From Mariprofundus sp. (GTDB lineage Bacteria; Pseudomonadota; Zetaproteobacteria; Mariprofundales; Mariprofundaceae): 56,423 nt of DNA. Under the pieces are notes generated by a model that saw only the letters and a list, made by a program, of their open reading frames with translations, was not told where the DNA came from and made no database searches. The position numbers and the translations under genes are program-made. The stretch covers positions 1 to 56,423 of the forward strand of contig JAJFLH010000030.1 of NCBI GenBank assembly GCA_021772775.1. Reading direction: 5' to 3'. Positions 43,741 through 53,269 of the stretch are shown here, piece by piece; position 1 is the first letter of the stretch; every line of letters starts with the position of its first letter.

Positions 43741-44403
43741 CTAATTCCTCGGCCATGTTTTGAACGACAACGACAATGTTTTACTCTGCTTCTGTTCGTT
43801 GCTATAAGTCGATTGCAAAGTTACGTCAACCTCACCAGCTGAAATGGTAACACTCATTCCATTGGCCACATCCATATCACGCATCAACTCCTGAAACTGA
43901 AATACGCAAGGATCCGGTTTAAGCCAATAAATCCGGTCATTGGCAGTGCGCTGATACTGAAATACACCTGTATTTCCATCAATCGTCTGATAGGTCAGTG
44001 TTTTACTGGTTGCATCCCAATAGGGATAAGAAGGAAAACTAACAGGGTAATTAGCGGGCAGGCTTACAGTTTTAACGTTCGGTGCATCACATACACCGAC
44101 TGGCTTGCGAGCCCCTGCACCTAAGTCGACGGGAAATGATGGCACAGGTGTCGTAGCTGCAACAGAGCCTCTTAAACCCGCCTGCATCAAATGTGAAGCC
44201 AGATAGAGGTCTCCCATTACTTCGGTCTGTGAAGAGATCACTCTAGAAATGTTACTATTGGACATCAATATCATTGTAATGCCTGCGATGATCAACAAAC
44301 CCATCGACATACTGATGAGCATCTCAATCAAGGTAAACCCTTGCTCAGCTCGTTGCCTTTGAGTTCTGATATTCGCCATGCATAGCCTTACCACATTCAT
44401 CAT
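43741..44403 (-). CDS. Minor pilin PilW-like
   Basis: A 220-residue prepilin with the leader and helix QGFTLIEMLISMSMGLLIIAG (cleavage after the Gly, Glu5 conserved). PilW-type minor pilins form the pilus tip complex with PilV, PilX and FimT. The annotated ATG overlaps the pilV stop (ATGATGA). An internal ATG at residue 9 with AAGG upstream is an equally good start. The mature domain has Cys residues that could form the usual disulfide. Confidence 0.82.
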   Translation of the reverse strand: MMNVVRLCMANIRTQRQRAEQGFTLIEMLISMSMGLLIIAGITMILMSNSNISRVISSQTEVMGDLYLASHLMQAGLRGSVAATTPVPSFPVDLGAGARKPVGVCDAPNVKTVSLPANYPVSFPSYPYWDATSKTLTYQTIDGNTGVFQYQRTANDRIYWLKPDPCVFQFQELMRDMDVANGMSVTISAGEVDVTLQSTYSNEQKQSKTLSLSFKTWPRN

Positions 44404-44888
44404 TTCAACTCCGACAAATGCGTTAAATAGATCGAATGTGATTTTCCTTTATTCGTCCATGATACCGTCACTAACTTGGTTTGTGGCGTAGTATTATAAG
44501 CAGCACTGACGAAGTTTTGGAATGTTCCTAAATTACCAGCCAGTGGACCATTCACCTGCACCTGGGAGGTTTGAATCGTATAGGCAATACCGATACCAGT
44601 CGTCGGTGTACAGGTCACACTAAGCGGATAATTAGGAGCACCACCATTTTTCGACGTTAAGTTACAGTTCGCCGCAATCACTGGCGCATAATCATTGGCA
44701 TCATGTTGCCAGAACTCCAACACCTGCTCTGCCAAATGTACTGCTGTGATCCTTTCGCGAGAAACCTGTCCACTGCCAACTGTTGAGATCGTAAAACTGC
44801 CAAGTGACAAGACTGCAACCGAAACAATGACCAGCGCCACCAGCACTTCTATCAACGTAAACCCTGTCATTCTGTTTCTCATGTTCAT
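44400..44888 (-). CDS. Minor pilin PilV-like
   Basis: A 162-residue prepilin with TGFTLIEVLVALVIVSVAVL (cleavage after Gly, conserved Glu5). The region after the helix (about 35-75) has the PilV pattern of long loops and cysteines. It overlaps its neighbours by 4 bp on both sides, so the four minor pilin genes are translated as a coupled unit. Its role in a type IV pilus tip is inferred from the family. Confidence 0.85.
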   Translation of the reverse strand: MNMRNRMTGFTLIEVLVALVIVSVAVLSLGSFTISTVGSGQVSRERITAVHLAEQVLEFWQHDANDYAPVIAANCNLTSKNGGAPNYPLSVTCTPTTGIGIAYTIQTSQVQVNGPLAGNLGTFQNFVSAAYNTTPQTKLVTVSWTNKGKSHSIYLTHLSELK

Positions 44889-45400
44889 TTTATATACGCC
44901 CTGCCAATAACATTGACTGTGATCTTTTTCGTATAACTCCCCACAGTCAGTGTCGTACTGCTATTACCCTGTTCAAATGTTCCACGGCTGGTGAACGTAC
45001 GGATCGTCGACGGAGAAACAGCAAGATTATTCGAAAACTGACTAAAACCAATCGATTCATTCTTACACCGACCACATGTGCTATCTGCCGTAGTATCCGC
45101 ATCAAAGGTATAGGCAGAAGAGGAGAAAGTGATACTCACACTGCGATTTTCCGCCACAGCCATGACTCTGGCCTGTTTCATATGCGACAAGAGTGCCTGA
45201 GCAGCATTACGCACCGACTGTTTCTCTCGCCAATCGGCAAAAGCAGGAATACCGATGGCCGAAACAATGCCTATAATAGCCATCACTACGAACACTTCGA
45301 TTAGCGAGAAACCCTGCTGACGATTCAATAAAGATGATCGCTGCAAAACTCCAGCTTGCTTGCTTTGATTGCTTCCGTTTAGATTCGGCTTAATGCGCAT
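44885..45400 (-). CDS. Minor pilin FimT/GspH-like
   Basis: A 171-residue prepilin with QGFSLIEVFVVMAIIGIVSA (cleavage after Gly) and the GspH/FimT follow-on WREKQSVRNAAQALLSHMKQARVMAVAENRSV split over loops, the signature of this family. It is the first gene of the minor pilin set. I place the start at the ATG at 45400, with AAGGGA about 5 nt upstream. A longer frame extends 21 codons into the divergent penicillin-binding gene and lacks support. The start codon shares the palindrome ATGCGCAT with the divergent start at 45393. Confidence 0.85.
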   Translation of the reverse strand: MRIKPNLNGSNQSKQAGVLQRSSLLNRQQGFSLIEVFVVMAIIGIVSAIGIPAFADWREKQSVRNAAQALLSHMKQARVMAVAENRSVSITFSSSAYTFDADTTADSTCGRCKNESIGFSQFSNNLAVSPSTIRTFTSRGTFEQGNSSTTLTVGSYTKKITVNVIGRAYIK

Positions 45401-47795
45401 TTTATCCCTTATCGCCAAAATCATAATCTCCTTAAGTGTCCTCATGGCTTTGACCGTCACCATAGGTTATATGCTTTTCTCCAACAAGCTACCAAAATTG
45501 AGTGCTCTTTCTGAATATCAGCCGCCTTTGGTATCCCGAGTCTACAATACTGATGGCGAACTGCTGGCCGAATATGCCGATGAACACCGTATTCTTGCGC
45601 CATTCAAAGATATACCTAAAAAGTTGAAAAACGCCTTTCTGGCCGCTGAAGATCAACAGTTTTACGAACATCCTGGCATCAATCCGGCCCGCATAGCCTC
45701 TGCTGCACTGGCTAACCTGAAAGCTGGCCATACTGTTCAGGGGGGATCAACAATCACCCAACAGGTGGCTAAAAACTTTTTACTCACATCTGAAAAATCG
45801 TACACACGAAAAATTCGTGAAGCGATCCTAGCCTACCGCATCGAACAGGCTTTCTCTAAAGATGATATTCTTTATCTCTACCTCAACCATATTTATCTCG
45901 GACGTGGCTCCTACGGTGTTGCCTCCGCCGCATGGCGTTATTTCCATAAGAGCCTTGATGAGTTAACACTGGCTGAATGCGCCACCTTGGCTGGCTTGCC
46001 CAAGTCACCCGGCAGGTATGCCCCCCATATCAACCCTAAAAAAGCCTTACAACGGCGTAATACTGTGCTCGATCTGATGCAGAGAAATGGTATGGCGACA
46101 TTGAATGCAGTGGCCCGCGCCAAACGGGAAGTCCTTAATCTCAAGCCAATAGTGACATCCAAACTCTCCGATGCTTATGCTGATCAGGTATATCGAGAAC
46201 TCTCAGGTCGATTTGGTGTCAACACGCTGCGCCGCCAGGGACTGACGATTGTTATCCCATATGACAAAGAAGCACAGGATGCTGCCGTTAAAGCTGTGCG
46301 TCGTAATGTACTGGATGTAGAACACCGTCAGGATTACCGTTATCCCGTTCATCACCCAGAGAGTGCCTGGCCAGCACTGTTGGCTGAATGGCGCAAAACT
46401 TCCGGTGCAAATCCTCCCCCACCTTCAAGCCATGCTTTAATTCCTGCTCTGGTTGAGGCGGTCGATGAAAAAGGCAATATCACAGTCAATGATGGCAACC
46501 GCTTATGGCAATTAAAAAAGCCCAAATGGCGTTGGAAATCGATCAAGAAATATGAAAAAGGCGGCTTAAGTGAGGAGGCTATCGCTGCTCTAAAACTACG
46601 ACCTCGCACATGGATTCCGGGTGATGAAGTTCGTTTGCAGGGTCTACGTAAACCTGGAGTCCGTTTATCCCAGGAACCTTCGGTTGAGTCAGCTCTGTAT
46701 GCTATCGACCTTGAACGCGGCACCGTCTTAGCACGTGTTGGTGGATACAATTATAAGACCAGTGGATTTGACCGTATCGAAAAAGCCATGCGTCAGCCGG
46801 GCAGTGCTTTTAAGCCACTGCTCTACGCCTCAGCTCTGGCCACTGGCTCTACTGCGGCAACGATCGTGATGGATACACCTGTGGTCTTTGATAATCGTCG
46901 GGGTGATGACTACTGGCGCCCTGAAAATTACAAAAACAAATTTGCCGGGCCTGTACCGCTGCGCAATGCACTGGAGCATTCACGTAACCTTGCTTCGATT
47001 AAAATATTGCAGAATGTCGGCATCAGGCGCTTTCTGGAAGATCTGGAGCGATATCCATTGGGCCGCACCTTTCCGTCTCAATTGGCCCTGGCTTTAGGCG
47101 CTACAGAAATAACGCCTGAAGCTTTAACTGAATCTTATATTTTGCTGGCCGATCAAGGTCGTAAATGGAAACCGATTGCAGTACAACAGGTACAGGATCG
47201 TACTGGCAAAACATTGCACCGTGCAGTGGCTGGTAAACGTTGTCAGGTATGTCATGTTGATCCTGTCATGAGCGTGAATGAATCCATGCGACCAGCGCAA
47301 CAGATACTCGATCCGATTGATGCATTCCTGATCACTAATATCATGAAAGGTGTAGTCGAAAATGGAACAGGACGACGTGCCCGCGCCCTACAGCGCCCTT
47401 CTGCCGGCAAAACAGGAACCACCAACAAACAGGTTGATGCCTGGTATATGGGTTATACACCACAAGTGCTGACTGCTGTGTGGACAGGCCGAGATATCCC
47501 GACAACCATGGGGCGCTATGAAACCGGCTCCAGGGCTGCACTACCGGCTTGGTTAGATGCCATGCAATCCTTTCACAAGCACAAAAAGATACATGATTTT
47601 ATTCCACCAGAAGGCGTCGAATGGGTTGCCATTGATAGAAAAACAGGACTGCTACCCGGCCCTGAGAGCGAAGATATATTTCTTGAAGCATTCCGCGCAG
47701 ATACCGCTCCCACCAAAGAGTCCCCCTCCAAAACCAAATACAGTGGAGAGCAGGACAGTAATAAAGAACCTGGATTTTTCGAACTGGGTTTGTAA
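45393..47795 (+). CDS. mrcA: Class A penicillin-binding protein (PBP1A-type)
   Basis: An 800-residue bifunctional enzyme: one N-terminal membrane helix (about residues 5-28), the GT51 glycosyltransferase domain with AAEDQQFYEHPGINPARI split, QGGSTITQQVAKNFLL and LYLNHIYLG, an inserted domain, then the transpeptidase domain with RQPGSAFKPLLYA (Ser of SxxK), HSRN and KTGTTN. It polymerises and cross-links peptidoglycan. The ATG at 45393 is chosen; a TTG 24 bp upstream is possible. It is divergent from fimT. The neighbouring minor pilin operon resembles the Pseudomonas layout, where ponA sits by pil genes. Confidence 0.95.
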   Translation: MRILSLIAKIIISLSVLMALTVTIGYMLFSNKLPKLSALSEYQPPLVSRVYNTDGELLAEYADEHRILAPFKDIPKKLKNAFLAAEDQQFYEHPGINPARIASAALANLKAGHTVQGGSTITQQVAKNFLLTSEKSYTRKIREAILAYRIEQAFSKDDILYLYLNHIYLGRGSYGVASAAWRYFHKSLDELTLAECATLAGLPKSPGRYAPHINPKKALQRRNTVLDLMQRNGMATLNAVARAKREVLNLKPIVTSKLSDAYADQVYRELSGRFGVNTLRRQGLTIVIPYDKEAQDAAVKAVRRNVLDVEHRQDYRYPVHHPESAWPALLAEWRKTSGANPPPPSSHALIPALVEAVDEKGNITVNDGNRLWQLKKPKWRWKSIKKYEKGGLSEEAIAALKLRPRTWIPGDEVRLQGLRKPGVRLSQEPSVESALYAIDLERGTVLARVGGYNYKTSGFDRIEKAMRQPGSAFKPLLYASALATGSTAATIVMDTPVVFDNRRGDDYWRPENYKNKFAGPVPLRNALEHSRNLASIKILQNVGIRRFLEDLERYPLGRTFPSQLALALGATEITPEALTESYILLADQGRKWKPIAVQQVQDRTGKTLHRAVAGKRCQVCHVDPVMSVNESMRPAQQILDPIDAFLITNIMKGVVENGTGRRARALQRPSAGKTGTTNKQVDAWYMGYTPQVLTAVWTGRDIPTTMGRYETGSRAALPAWLDAMQSFHKHKKIHDFIPPEGVEWVAIDRKTGLLPGPESEDIFLEAFRADTAPTKESPSKTKYSGEQDSNKEPGFFELGL

Positions 47796-47860
47796 TCAGT
47801 GAGGTGTCAGGTGTGATGAATTCAGATATGACCCATTAGCACACTCTTACTCCTTACTCT

Positions 47861-49528
47861 TCACTTCTGACAGCTGCTTTCCGCATTCTCTGCTTCCGGT
47901 GGTGGCACATTGTCCCTTACCAGTTTGTATTCAATCGCATCATTGAGTGCGCGGTAAGCCGCTTCCAACACATCAGTAGAGACACCGACCGTACTCCATT
48001 TATGCTGTCCATCTGAAGATTCAACCAGCACACGTACCGCAGCTTCGGTGGCTTCTTTCGTAGTCAATACACGTACTTTAAAGTCCGTCAAAAACATCGT
48101 TTCCAAACTCGGGTAGGCATCGACCAAAGCAGCGCGAAGTGCTCTGTCCATCGCATTGACCGGCCCATTACCCAGTGCTGCTGCATGTATCATCTTTCCG
48201 GCAACACGAACCTGCACAGTTGCTTCTGACTCGGTATCCATATGATGGCCGCGTTTTTCATCATACACACGAAAGCGTACCAACTCAAAATGGCGTTTAA
48301 AGCGTCGCATCGAACGGTGTAACAACAGTTGGAATGAGGCATCAGCACCTTCAAAAGCGTAACCGCTGGCTTCCAAAGCTTTGATGCGTTGTAAGGCCTC
48401 GGCTACAGCTGGATCACCCGGAGTCAAAACAAAATCTGGCTCCAGCTCCTGTAGTTTACTCAAAATATTACTGCGACCGGCCTGATCGGAGACCAGAATA
48501 CGTGGTTCATTACCGACCAGCAGAGGATCCATATGTTCATACAGATTACTCTGCTTGCGAATGGCGGAAACATGGATACCGCCTTTATGGGCAAATGCAT
48601 TCTGGCCAACAAAGGGTTGATGCAGCCATGGCAAACGATTGGCCATCTCATTGACAAACTGCGACAGCGAGGAGAGCTGAGTCAAATCTTCCGCTGATAC
48701 ACCACAGTCCACCCCTACTTTCAACTGCAGCACTGGGATAATCGATACAAGGTTCGCATTGCCACAACGCTCGCCTATACCATTGATGGTACCCTGCACA
48801 TGGCTAGCACCAGCCCGCACAGCAGCCACAGAGTTGGCCACACTCATCTCGCAATCGTTATGGGCATGCATGCCAATCACCTGGTCAGTTAGATGTTGTT
48901 TGACCTGTGAGACGACTTCAAAGACTTGAAATGGAATTGAACCACCATTGGTATCACACAGCACCACCGCATCGGCCCCACCTTCAGTCGCTGCATCCAG
49001 CACTTGCATGGCATACGTCTCATTGGCCGCAAAACCATCAAAGAAATGTTCAGCATCAAAAAACACGGTCTCGAAATGCTGTTTTAGAAACGCAACCGAC
49101 TCACGTACCAGAGAGAGGTTCTCCTGCAACGAGATACCCAGTGCCTTGGTGACATGAATATCCCAACTCTTACCAAAGATACAAACAGCATCAGCGCCGC
49201 TTTCCAGCAATCGATTCAAACCACGATCATCCTGCACAGCCTGGCCGGGACGTGCAGTGCATCCAAAAGCCACCAGCTTACTGCGATTCCAGTCGCGCGC
49301 TTTCATCAGCTCAAAAAAGAGATCATCTTTAGGACTGGCTCCCGGCCAACCACCCTCAATCCACTCTATGCCAAATTCTGCCAAACGATTGGCAATACGT
49401 TTTTTATCTTCAACTGAAAAGCTGATGCCAGCAGTCTGAGCACCATCGCGCAGCGTAGTATCAAATAATTCCACCTTGTCAGGCAGCGTTCGGCGAATAT
49501 CGATTTGGGAGGGAAAATTAGGCTTCAT
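47861..49528 (-). CDS. cimA: (R)-citramalate synthase
   Basis: A 555-residue enzyme of the DRE-TIM metallolyase family: VELFDTTLRDGAQTAG (metal-binding Asp), IGMHAHNDCEMSVANS (HxH ligands), INGIGERCGNANL, HKGGIHVSAIRK, and a C-terminal regulatory LeuA-dimer domain with VRVLVESSDGQHKWSTVGVS split. The combination with GVSVEDKK-like early motifs fits CimA, which condenses pyruvate and acetyl-CoA to citramalate for isoleucine synthesis, rather than 2-isopropylmalate synthase. It is a single gene convergent with the penicillin-binding protein gene. The assignment to CimA rather than homocitrate synthase is from pattern only. Confidence 0.88.
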   Translation of the reverse strand: MKPNFPSQIDIRRTLPDKVELFDTTLRDGAQTAGISFSVEDKKRIANRLAEFGIEWIEGGWPGASPKDDLFFELMKARDWNRSKLVAFGCTARPGQAVQDDRGLNRLLESGADAVCIFGKSWDIHVTKALGISLQENLSLVRESVAFLKQHFETVFFDAEHFFDGFAANETYAMQVLDAATEGGADAVVLCDTNGGSIPFQVFEVVSQVKQHLTDQVIGMHAHNDCEMSVANSVAAVRAGASHVQGTINGIGERCGNANLVSIIPVLQLKVGVDCGVSAEDLTQLSSLSQFVNEMANRLPWLHQPFVGQNAFAHKGGIHVSAIRKQSNLYEHMDPLLVGNEPRILVSDQAGRSNILSKLQELEPDFVLTPGDPAVAEALQRIKALEASGYAFEGADASFQLLLHRSMRRFKRHFELVRFRVYDEKRGHHMDTESEATVQVRVAGKMIHAAALGNGPVNAMDRALRAALVDAYPSLETMFLTDFKVRVLTTKEATEAAVRVLVESSDGQHKWSTVGVSTDVLEAAYRALNDAIEYKLVRDNVPPPEAENAESSCQK

Positions 49529-49635
49529 GATTAGCTCGGCATTTTACCCCTGACAAAGAAAAATGATACAGGTTTCATTCATCCTGAAATTGTGCTGAAA
49601 TCCGAGATTGAGAACAGTAATCAAGGGGCTAACAA

Positions 49636-50652
49636 ATGCGCGCAATAGTGATGACCGAAGCCGGTTCCAGCGATATATTAAAACTCGCAGATATGGAGAA
49701 ACCATGCTGTGCTGACAATGAAGTTTTGGTGCAAGTCATGGCCGCAGGTATTAACCCTGTAGACACCAAAGTTCGCAATAACGGCCCGATGATTAAAGCT
49801 GGCCTACCGGCTATATTGGGCTGTGATGGTGCGGGTATCGTTGAACAGATCGGTGCTGATGTGACCCATTTTGAAGTCGGAGATGCCGTCTATTACTGTT
49901 ATGGTGGCCTGGGGCAACAAGCGGGCAATTATGCCGAACACATTGCTGTACCCGAAGCCTATGTGGCGATGAAGCCGGATTGCATTGATTTTATTGATGC
50001 TGCCGCAGCTCCATTGGTACTGATCACAGCTTGGGAAGCCCTGTTTGATCGGGCCCGCATTCAGAGCGCTCAGAAGATATTCATTCATGCAGGTGCCGGT
50101 GGTGTGGGCCATGTCGCTATCCAGCTGGCCAAACTGGCTGGTTGTGAAGTTGCCACCACGGTCAGTAACAGTGAAAAAACTGATCTGGTAAAACAACTCG
50201 GTGCTGATTTGGTCATCAACTACAAAGAAGAGGATGTCAGTGAAGCACTCTTGAAATGGACAGATGATTTGGGAGTTGATGTCGCATTTGATACCGTAGG
50301 TGGTAATGCATTCAATCAACTGGTCAGTGCCACTCGTATTTATGGTGACATCGTTACTATTTTGCAAGTTCCCGGCGATGCCGACTGGAAAACCATTCGC
50401 CTGCGTAATCTGCGTATTTCTCAAGAACTGATGCTCACACCCATGCTCTTGGGCCTGGAAGAAGCAGCCGAACATCATGGTGACATTCTAGACCAATGCA
50501 CGCAGTTTTTTGATCAACAGAAGCTCTCCCTGTGTGTCTCGGATAGCCTACCTCTGGAACAAGCAGCAGAAGCACATCGCATGATTGAATCGGGATCCGT
50601 GGTTGGCAAGCTGGTTTTGGAAGTCCATCAAGGCGACATCGAAGATGAGTGA
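49636..50652 (+). CDS. Zinc-independent quinone oxidoreductase (MDR family)
   Basis: A 338-residue medium-chain dehydrogenase/reductase of the quinone reductase type: MRAIVMTEAGSSDILKL at the start, GHVAIQLAKLAGCEVATTV after the nucleotide motif HAGAGGVGH (about residues 151-159), and VDVAFDTVGG later. The zinc ligand cysteines of alcohol dehydrogenases are absent, in line with NADPH:quinone reductases. The ATG is preceded by AAGGGG. It forms a two-gene unit with the small membrane protein that follows 16 bp later. Substrate unknown. Confidence 0.88.
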   Translation: MRAIVMTEAGSSDILKLADMEKPCCADNEVLVQVMAAGINPVDTKVRNNGPMIKAGLPAILGCDGAGIVEQIGADVTHFEVGDAVYYCYGGLGQQAGNYAEHIAVPEAYVAMKPDCIDFIDAAAAPLVLITAWEALFDRARIQSAQKIFIHAGAGGVGHVAIQLAKLAGCEVATTVSNSEKTDLVKQLGADLVINYKEEDVSEALLKWTDDLGVDVAFDTVGGNAFNQLVSATRIYGDIVTILQVPGDADWKTIRLRNLRISQELMLTPMLLGLEEAAEHHGDILDQCTQFFDQQKLSLCVSDSLPLEQAAEAHRMIESGSVVGKLVLEVHQGDIEDE

Positions 50653-50668
50653 GTCGTAAATCAGTCTC

Positions 50669-51004
50669 ATGTCAGATGATCAGACCGAAAGCGCTATAAA
50701 AGTAACCCGTTTAGTTTATGTATTACAAGCAGCATCATTTCTTTTGGCCATTACATTTATTGCGGCACTCATCGTCAATTATTTGAAAAAAGATGATGTG
50801 GCGGAGACATGGTTAAGTTCCCATTTCCGCTGGCAGGTCAGAACATTCTGGTTCGCACTATTATGGACAGGTTTCGGTTTTATCACGCTGATCATGGGAG
50901 TCGGTTATTTTATTCTGATCGGTGTTGGCATCTGGACCATTTATCGCATCGCCAAAGGGTGGTTGGCTTTGCAAGATCATAAACCGATGTATCTCGAAGA
51001 GTGA
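50669..51004 (+). CDS. Small membrane protein, DUF4870-like
   Basis: A 111-residue protein with three predicted membrane helices (about residues 18-38, 59-74 and 74-94; segments ASFLLAITFIAALIV, TFWFALLWTGFGFITLIMG split, and YFILIGVGIWTIYRIA). This is the size and helix pattern of DUF4870-like proteins. It follows the quinone oxidoreductase gene by 16 bp, so co-expression is likely. No function can be proposed. Confidence 0.7.
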   Translation: MSDDQTESAIKVTRLVYVLQAASFLLAITFIAALIVNYLKKDDVAETWLSSHFRWQVRTFWFALLWTGFGFITLIMGVGYFILIGVGIWTIYRIAKGWLALQDHKPMYLEE

Positions 51005-51013
51005 AAAGAAAAA

Positions 51014-51169
51014 TTTAGCCACAGATGCACGCAGATAAACGCCGATAGAGTCAAAAGCTATTAAAGGTATTGGATTAGCGGCGAATTTATTATTTCCAGT
51101 CCAATCCGTGTTTATCTGCGCCAAGGTGAATGCTACTTGCGGCAGAGAAGGTACTCTGGGGTAGCATCT
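51014..51169. repeat. Interrupted inverted repeat with dispersed module, copy 2
   Basis: The left arm CACAGATGCACGCAGATAAA (about 51014-51033) has its inverse in TTTATCTGCG...CATCTGTG, but the right arm is split by about 45 bp. The inserted part (51121-51163) matches the module at 24185-24238. Confidence 0.65.
51115..51169 (+). repeat. Dispersed intergenic module, copy 2 (module only)
   Basis: TCTGCGCCAAGGT.AATG, CTTGCG.CAGAGA and CTGGGGTA match copy 1 at about three quarters of positions. Confidence 0.65.
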
Positions 51170-51178
51170 GTGATTGTG

Positions 51179-53269
51179 TCACACCTTCGGTTTCGGTCTG
51201 CCCCAGCTATCTCTGGCAATCTCATAGATCATCACCGATTTGTCTTTACCCTTCACTTTCACATGTTCCAAGGGCCTGACATGCACGCCATCAAAACTGC
51301 CTTGTGGCATGGTGATTGAGTAGGTGCCATCTTCAGCTTCAACCAGATGCGGTTTTATGCTCTCTAATGTGAATTCCGTAATAATAAGATGATCATTGTA
51401 GTTTCGCGTAATCGCTTCTACGCGCGCGCCCAGATTCACCGTATCGCCAATAATGGTGTAATCCATCTTCTTACCTTCACAGCCGATATTACCCACAACC
51501 ACATTGCCTGAATTCAGACCCACGCCAATATCGAGTGGTTCCAGGCCACGCCTGACCCAGTCCTCCTTCATTTCGGTTATCTTATCCATCATGCCCATAC
51601 TGCAGCAGAAGGCGAGTACTGCATGATTCTTCTGTTTACCCGGTGCGCCCCAAAAGGCCATGATCTCATCACCAACGAATTTATCCAGCGTACCATCCCA
51701 TGTAAAAATCACATCGGTCATTTCAGAAAGGAATTCATTCAGTGATGCAATCACCTGATCAGGTGTACGTGACTCACAAAAAGTTGTAAAGCTACGTACA
51801 TCGGAGAACAGTACTGTCACCTCTCTATTCGTACCTCCCAGTAAAGCCAGCTCAGGGTTTTCAAGTAACTGATCCACTACCTTCTTGGTTGTATAGGACG
51901 AGAACATATGGCGTATCTGTCTGGATTTAATCTCCTCTCTGAAGAATCGGTAACCAGTGATGGTGGTGTACAGGAGTATCATCGTTGCCACCGGCACCAG
52001 CAGGTCAACCCATAAGCGGTGATAAACAAACAGGTATTGCGTGCCCAGCAGATAAAGAGCCATCAATACAGTCTGCCATACTGCACTCACCCATGCCTGA
52101 GTTCTTGGTAACATAATGACCAAAAATAGCGTCGAGATAAATATAAACGCGACAGTGAGAAGCTTGGTTAACTCCTCGCGCACCATAAAATTACTGTTCA
52201 AAATATTTTCAATCACTGCAGCCTGTTTCTCAACACCAGGAATACGAGAATAGGGTGTCACATGAATATCGGTTGTACCCAGTGCGGTCAAACCAAGCAT
52301 GACTATTTTATCTTTGAGCACATTGGCATCAATATTGCCCTGCATCACATCATAAGCTGAAACTGTTTTAAAGGTACGAGCATGGCCCATGAAGTTTATC
52401 AGCACACGCCCATTCGCATCGGTCGACATTACACGCTCATCGAGCACCACAGCACTTCCAGCCAAAAGCTGCATACGCTGCCTCTCCAGGCCCAAATAAT
52501 GGCGTGCTATTTCCAATCCAAATGAGGGCAGATATAACTCATCATCTTCACTCTCCCCCATTTTAACATAGAGGGGTTCCCAGCGAATTACGCCATCCCG
52601 ATCATAACTGGTAAACACATGGCCCAGACTGGCCACACCATCGAGCACATCATCAACAGGTAAGAGCGAGCGCTGTGCTAGAAATGGCCGTTGATAAGCC
52701 TCTTTCTTTACCATCATAAAGGAGAAATCATACAGTGCATCTGCTGGTAACTCTTGCGATTTACCGTTCTGATTATCCATGAGCAGACCAAGGGCCAATA
52801 CAGCATGACCGTAATCTAACAACACCTTACCCAATAACTGATCGGGAGAGACTTGCGACTGCAAGCGCTGAAAAATAGCTGTCAGATCATCATCCAATAC
52901 GTTTTTCTGTTTCAACACATCTTGAATCTGCTGCAAAGAGCGCTCATCCGGAGATAGTTCCGCTTCACTGAACAGCACATCTACACCGATCACCGCAGGT
53001 TGCTGGTCGGCCATCTGCTGCATCAGTTCAGCTAAAGTCGCACGCGGCCAAGGCCAGCGGCCAATCTGCTTCAGACTCTTCTCATCAATACCGACGATAA
53101 CAATTTCAGGGCCAGGTTCTCTATCGCCACGAAGAAGAAAACGGAAGTCATAGGTTTTGTTTTCCAGAAACTGCACAATCAACGGTGGATTAAACACAGC
53201 ATAACATGCCGGCAATAAAATCAGCAATGCGATGAACCAATAGACACCATATGATTTATGTTTTGCGAT
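51179..53269 (-). CDS. CHASE2-domain class III adenylate/guanylate cyclase
   Basis: About 690 residues. An N-terminal membrane helix is followed by a CHASE2 extracytoplasmic sensor (GDREPGPEIVIVGIDEKSL, RWPWPR, VIGVDVLFSE), three membrane helices (TVAFIFISTLFLVIM, VLMALYLLGTQYLF, LVPVATMILLYTTI) and a class III cyclase domain with VLFSDVRSFTTF, FVGDEIMAFWG and NSGNVVVGNIG. It makes cAMP or cGMP in response to a periplasmic signal. The first conventional start in frame is a TTG at 53227, but no ribosome site precedes it and it cuts the first helix. GGAGG (53278-53282) stands 8 nt before an in-frame ATC at 53269, so that codon may be the true start. The stop is at 51179. Confidence 0.85.
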   Translation of the reverse strand: MAKHKSYGVYWFIALLILLPACYAVFNPPLIVQFLENKTYDFRFLLRGDREPGPEIVIVGIDEKSLKQIGRWPWPRATLAELMQQMADQQPAVIGVDVLFSEAELSPDERSLQQIQDVLKQKNVLDDDLTAIFQRLQSQVSPDQLLGKVLLDYGHAVLALGLLMDNQNGKSQELPADALYDFSFMMVKKEAYQRPFLAQRSLLPVDDVLDGVASLGHVFTSYDRDGVIRWEPLYVKMGESEDDELYLPSFGLEIARHYLGLERQRMQLLAGSAVVLDERVMSTDANGRVLINFMGHARTFKTVSAYDVMQGNIDANVLKDKIVMLGLTALGTTDIHVTPYSRIPGVEKQAAVIENILNSNFMVREELTKLLTVAFIFISTLFLVIMLPRTQAWVSAVWQTVLMALYLLGTQYLFVYHRLWVDLLVPVATMILLYTTITGYRFFREEIKSRQIRHMFSSYTTKKVVDQLLENPELALLGGTNREVTVLFSDVRSFTTFCESRTPDQVIASLNEFLSEMTDVIFTWDGTLDKFVGDEIMAFWGAPGKQKNHAVLAFCCSMGMMDKITEMKEDWVRRGLEPLDIGVGLNSGNVVVGNIGCEGKKMDYTIIGDTVNLGARVEAITRNYNDHLIITEFTLESIKPHLVEAEDGTYSITMPQGSFDGVHVRPLEHVKVKGKDKSVMIYEIARDSWGRPKPKV

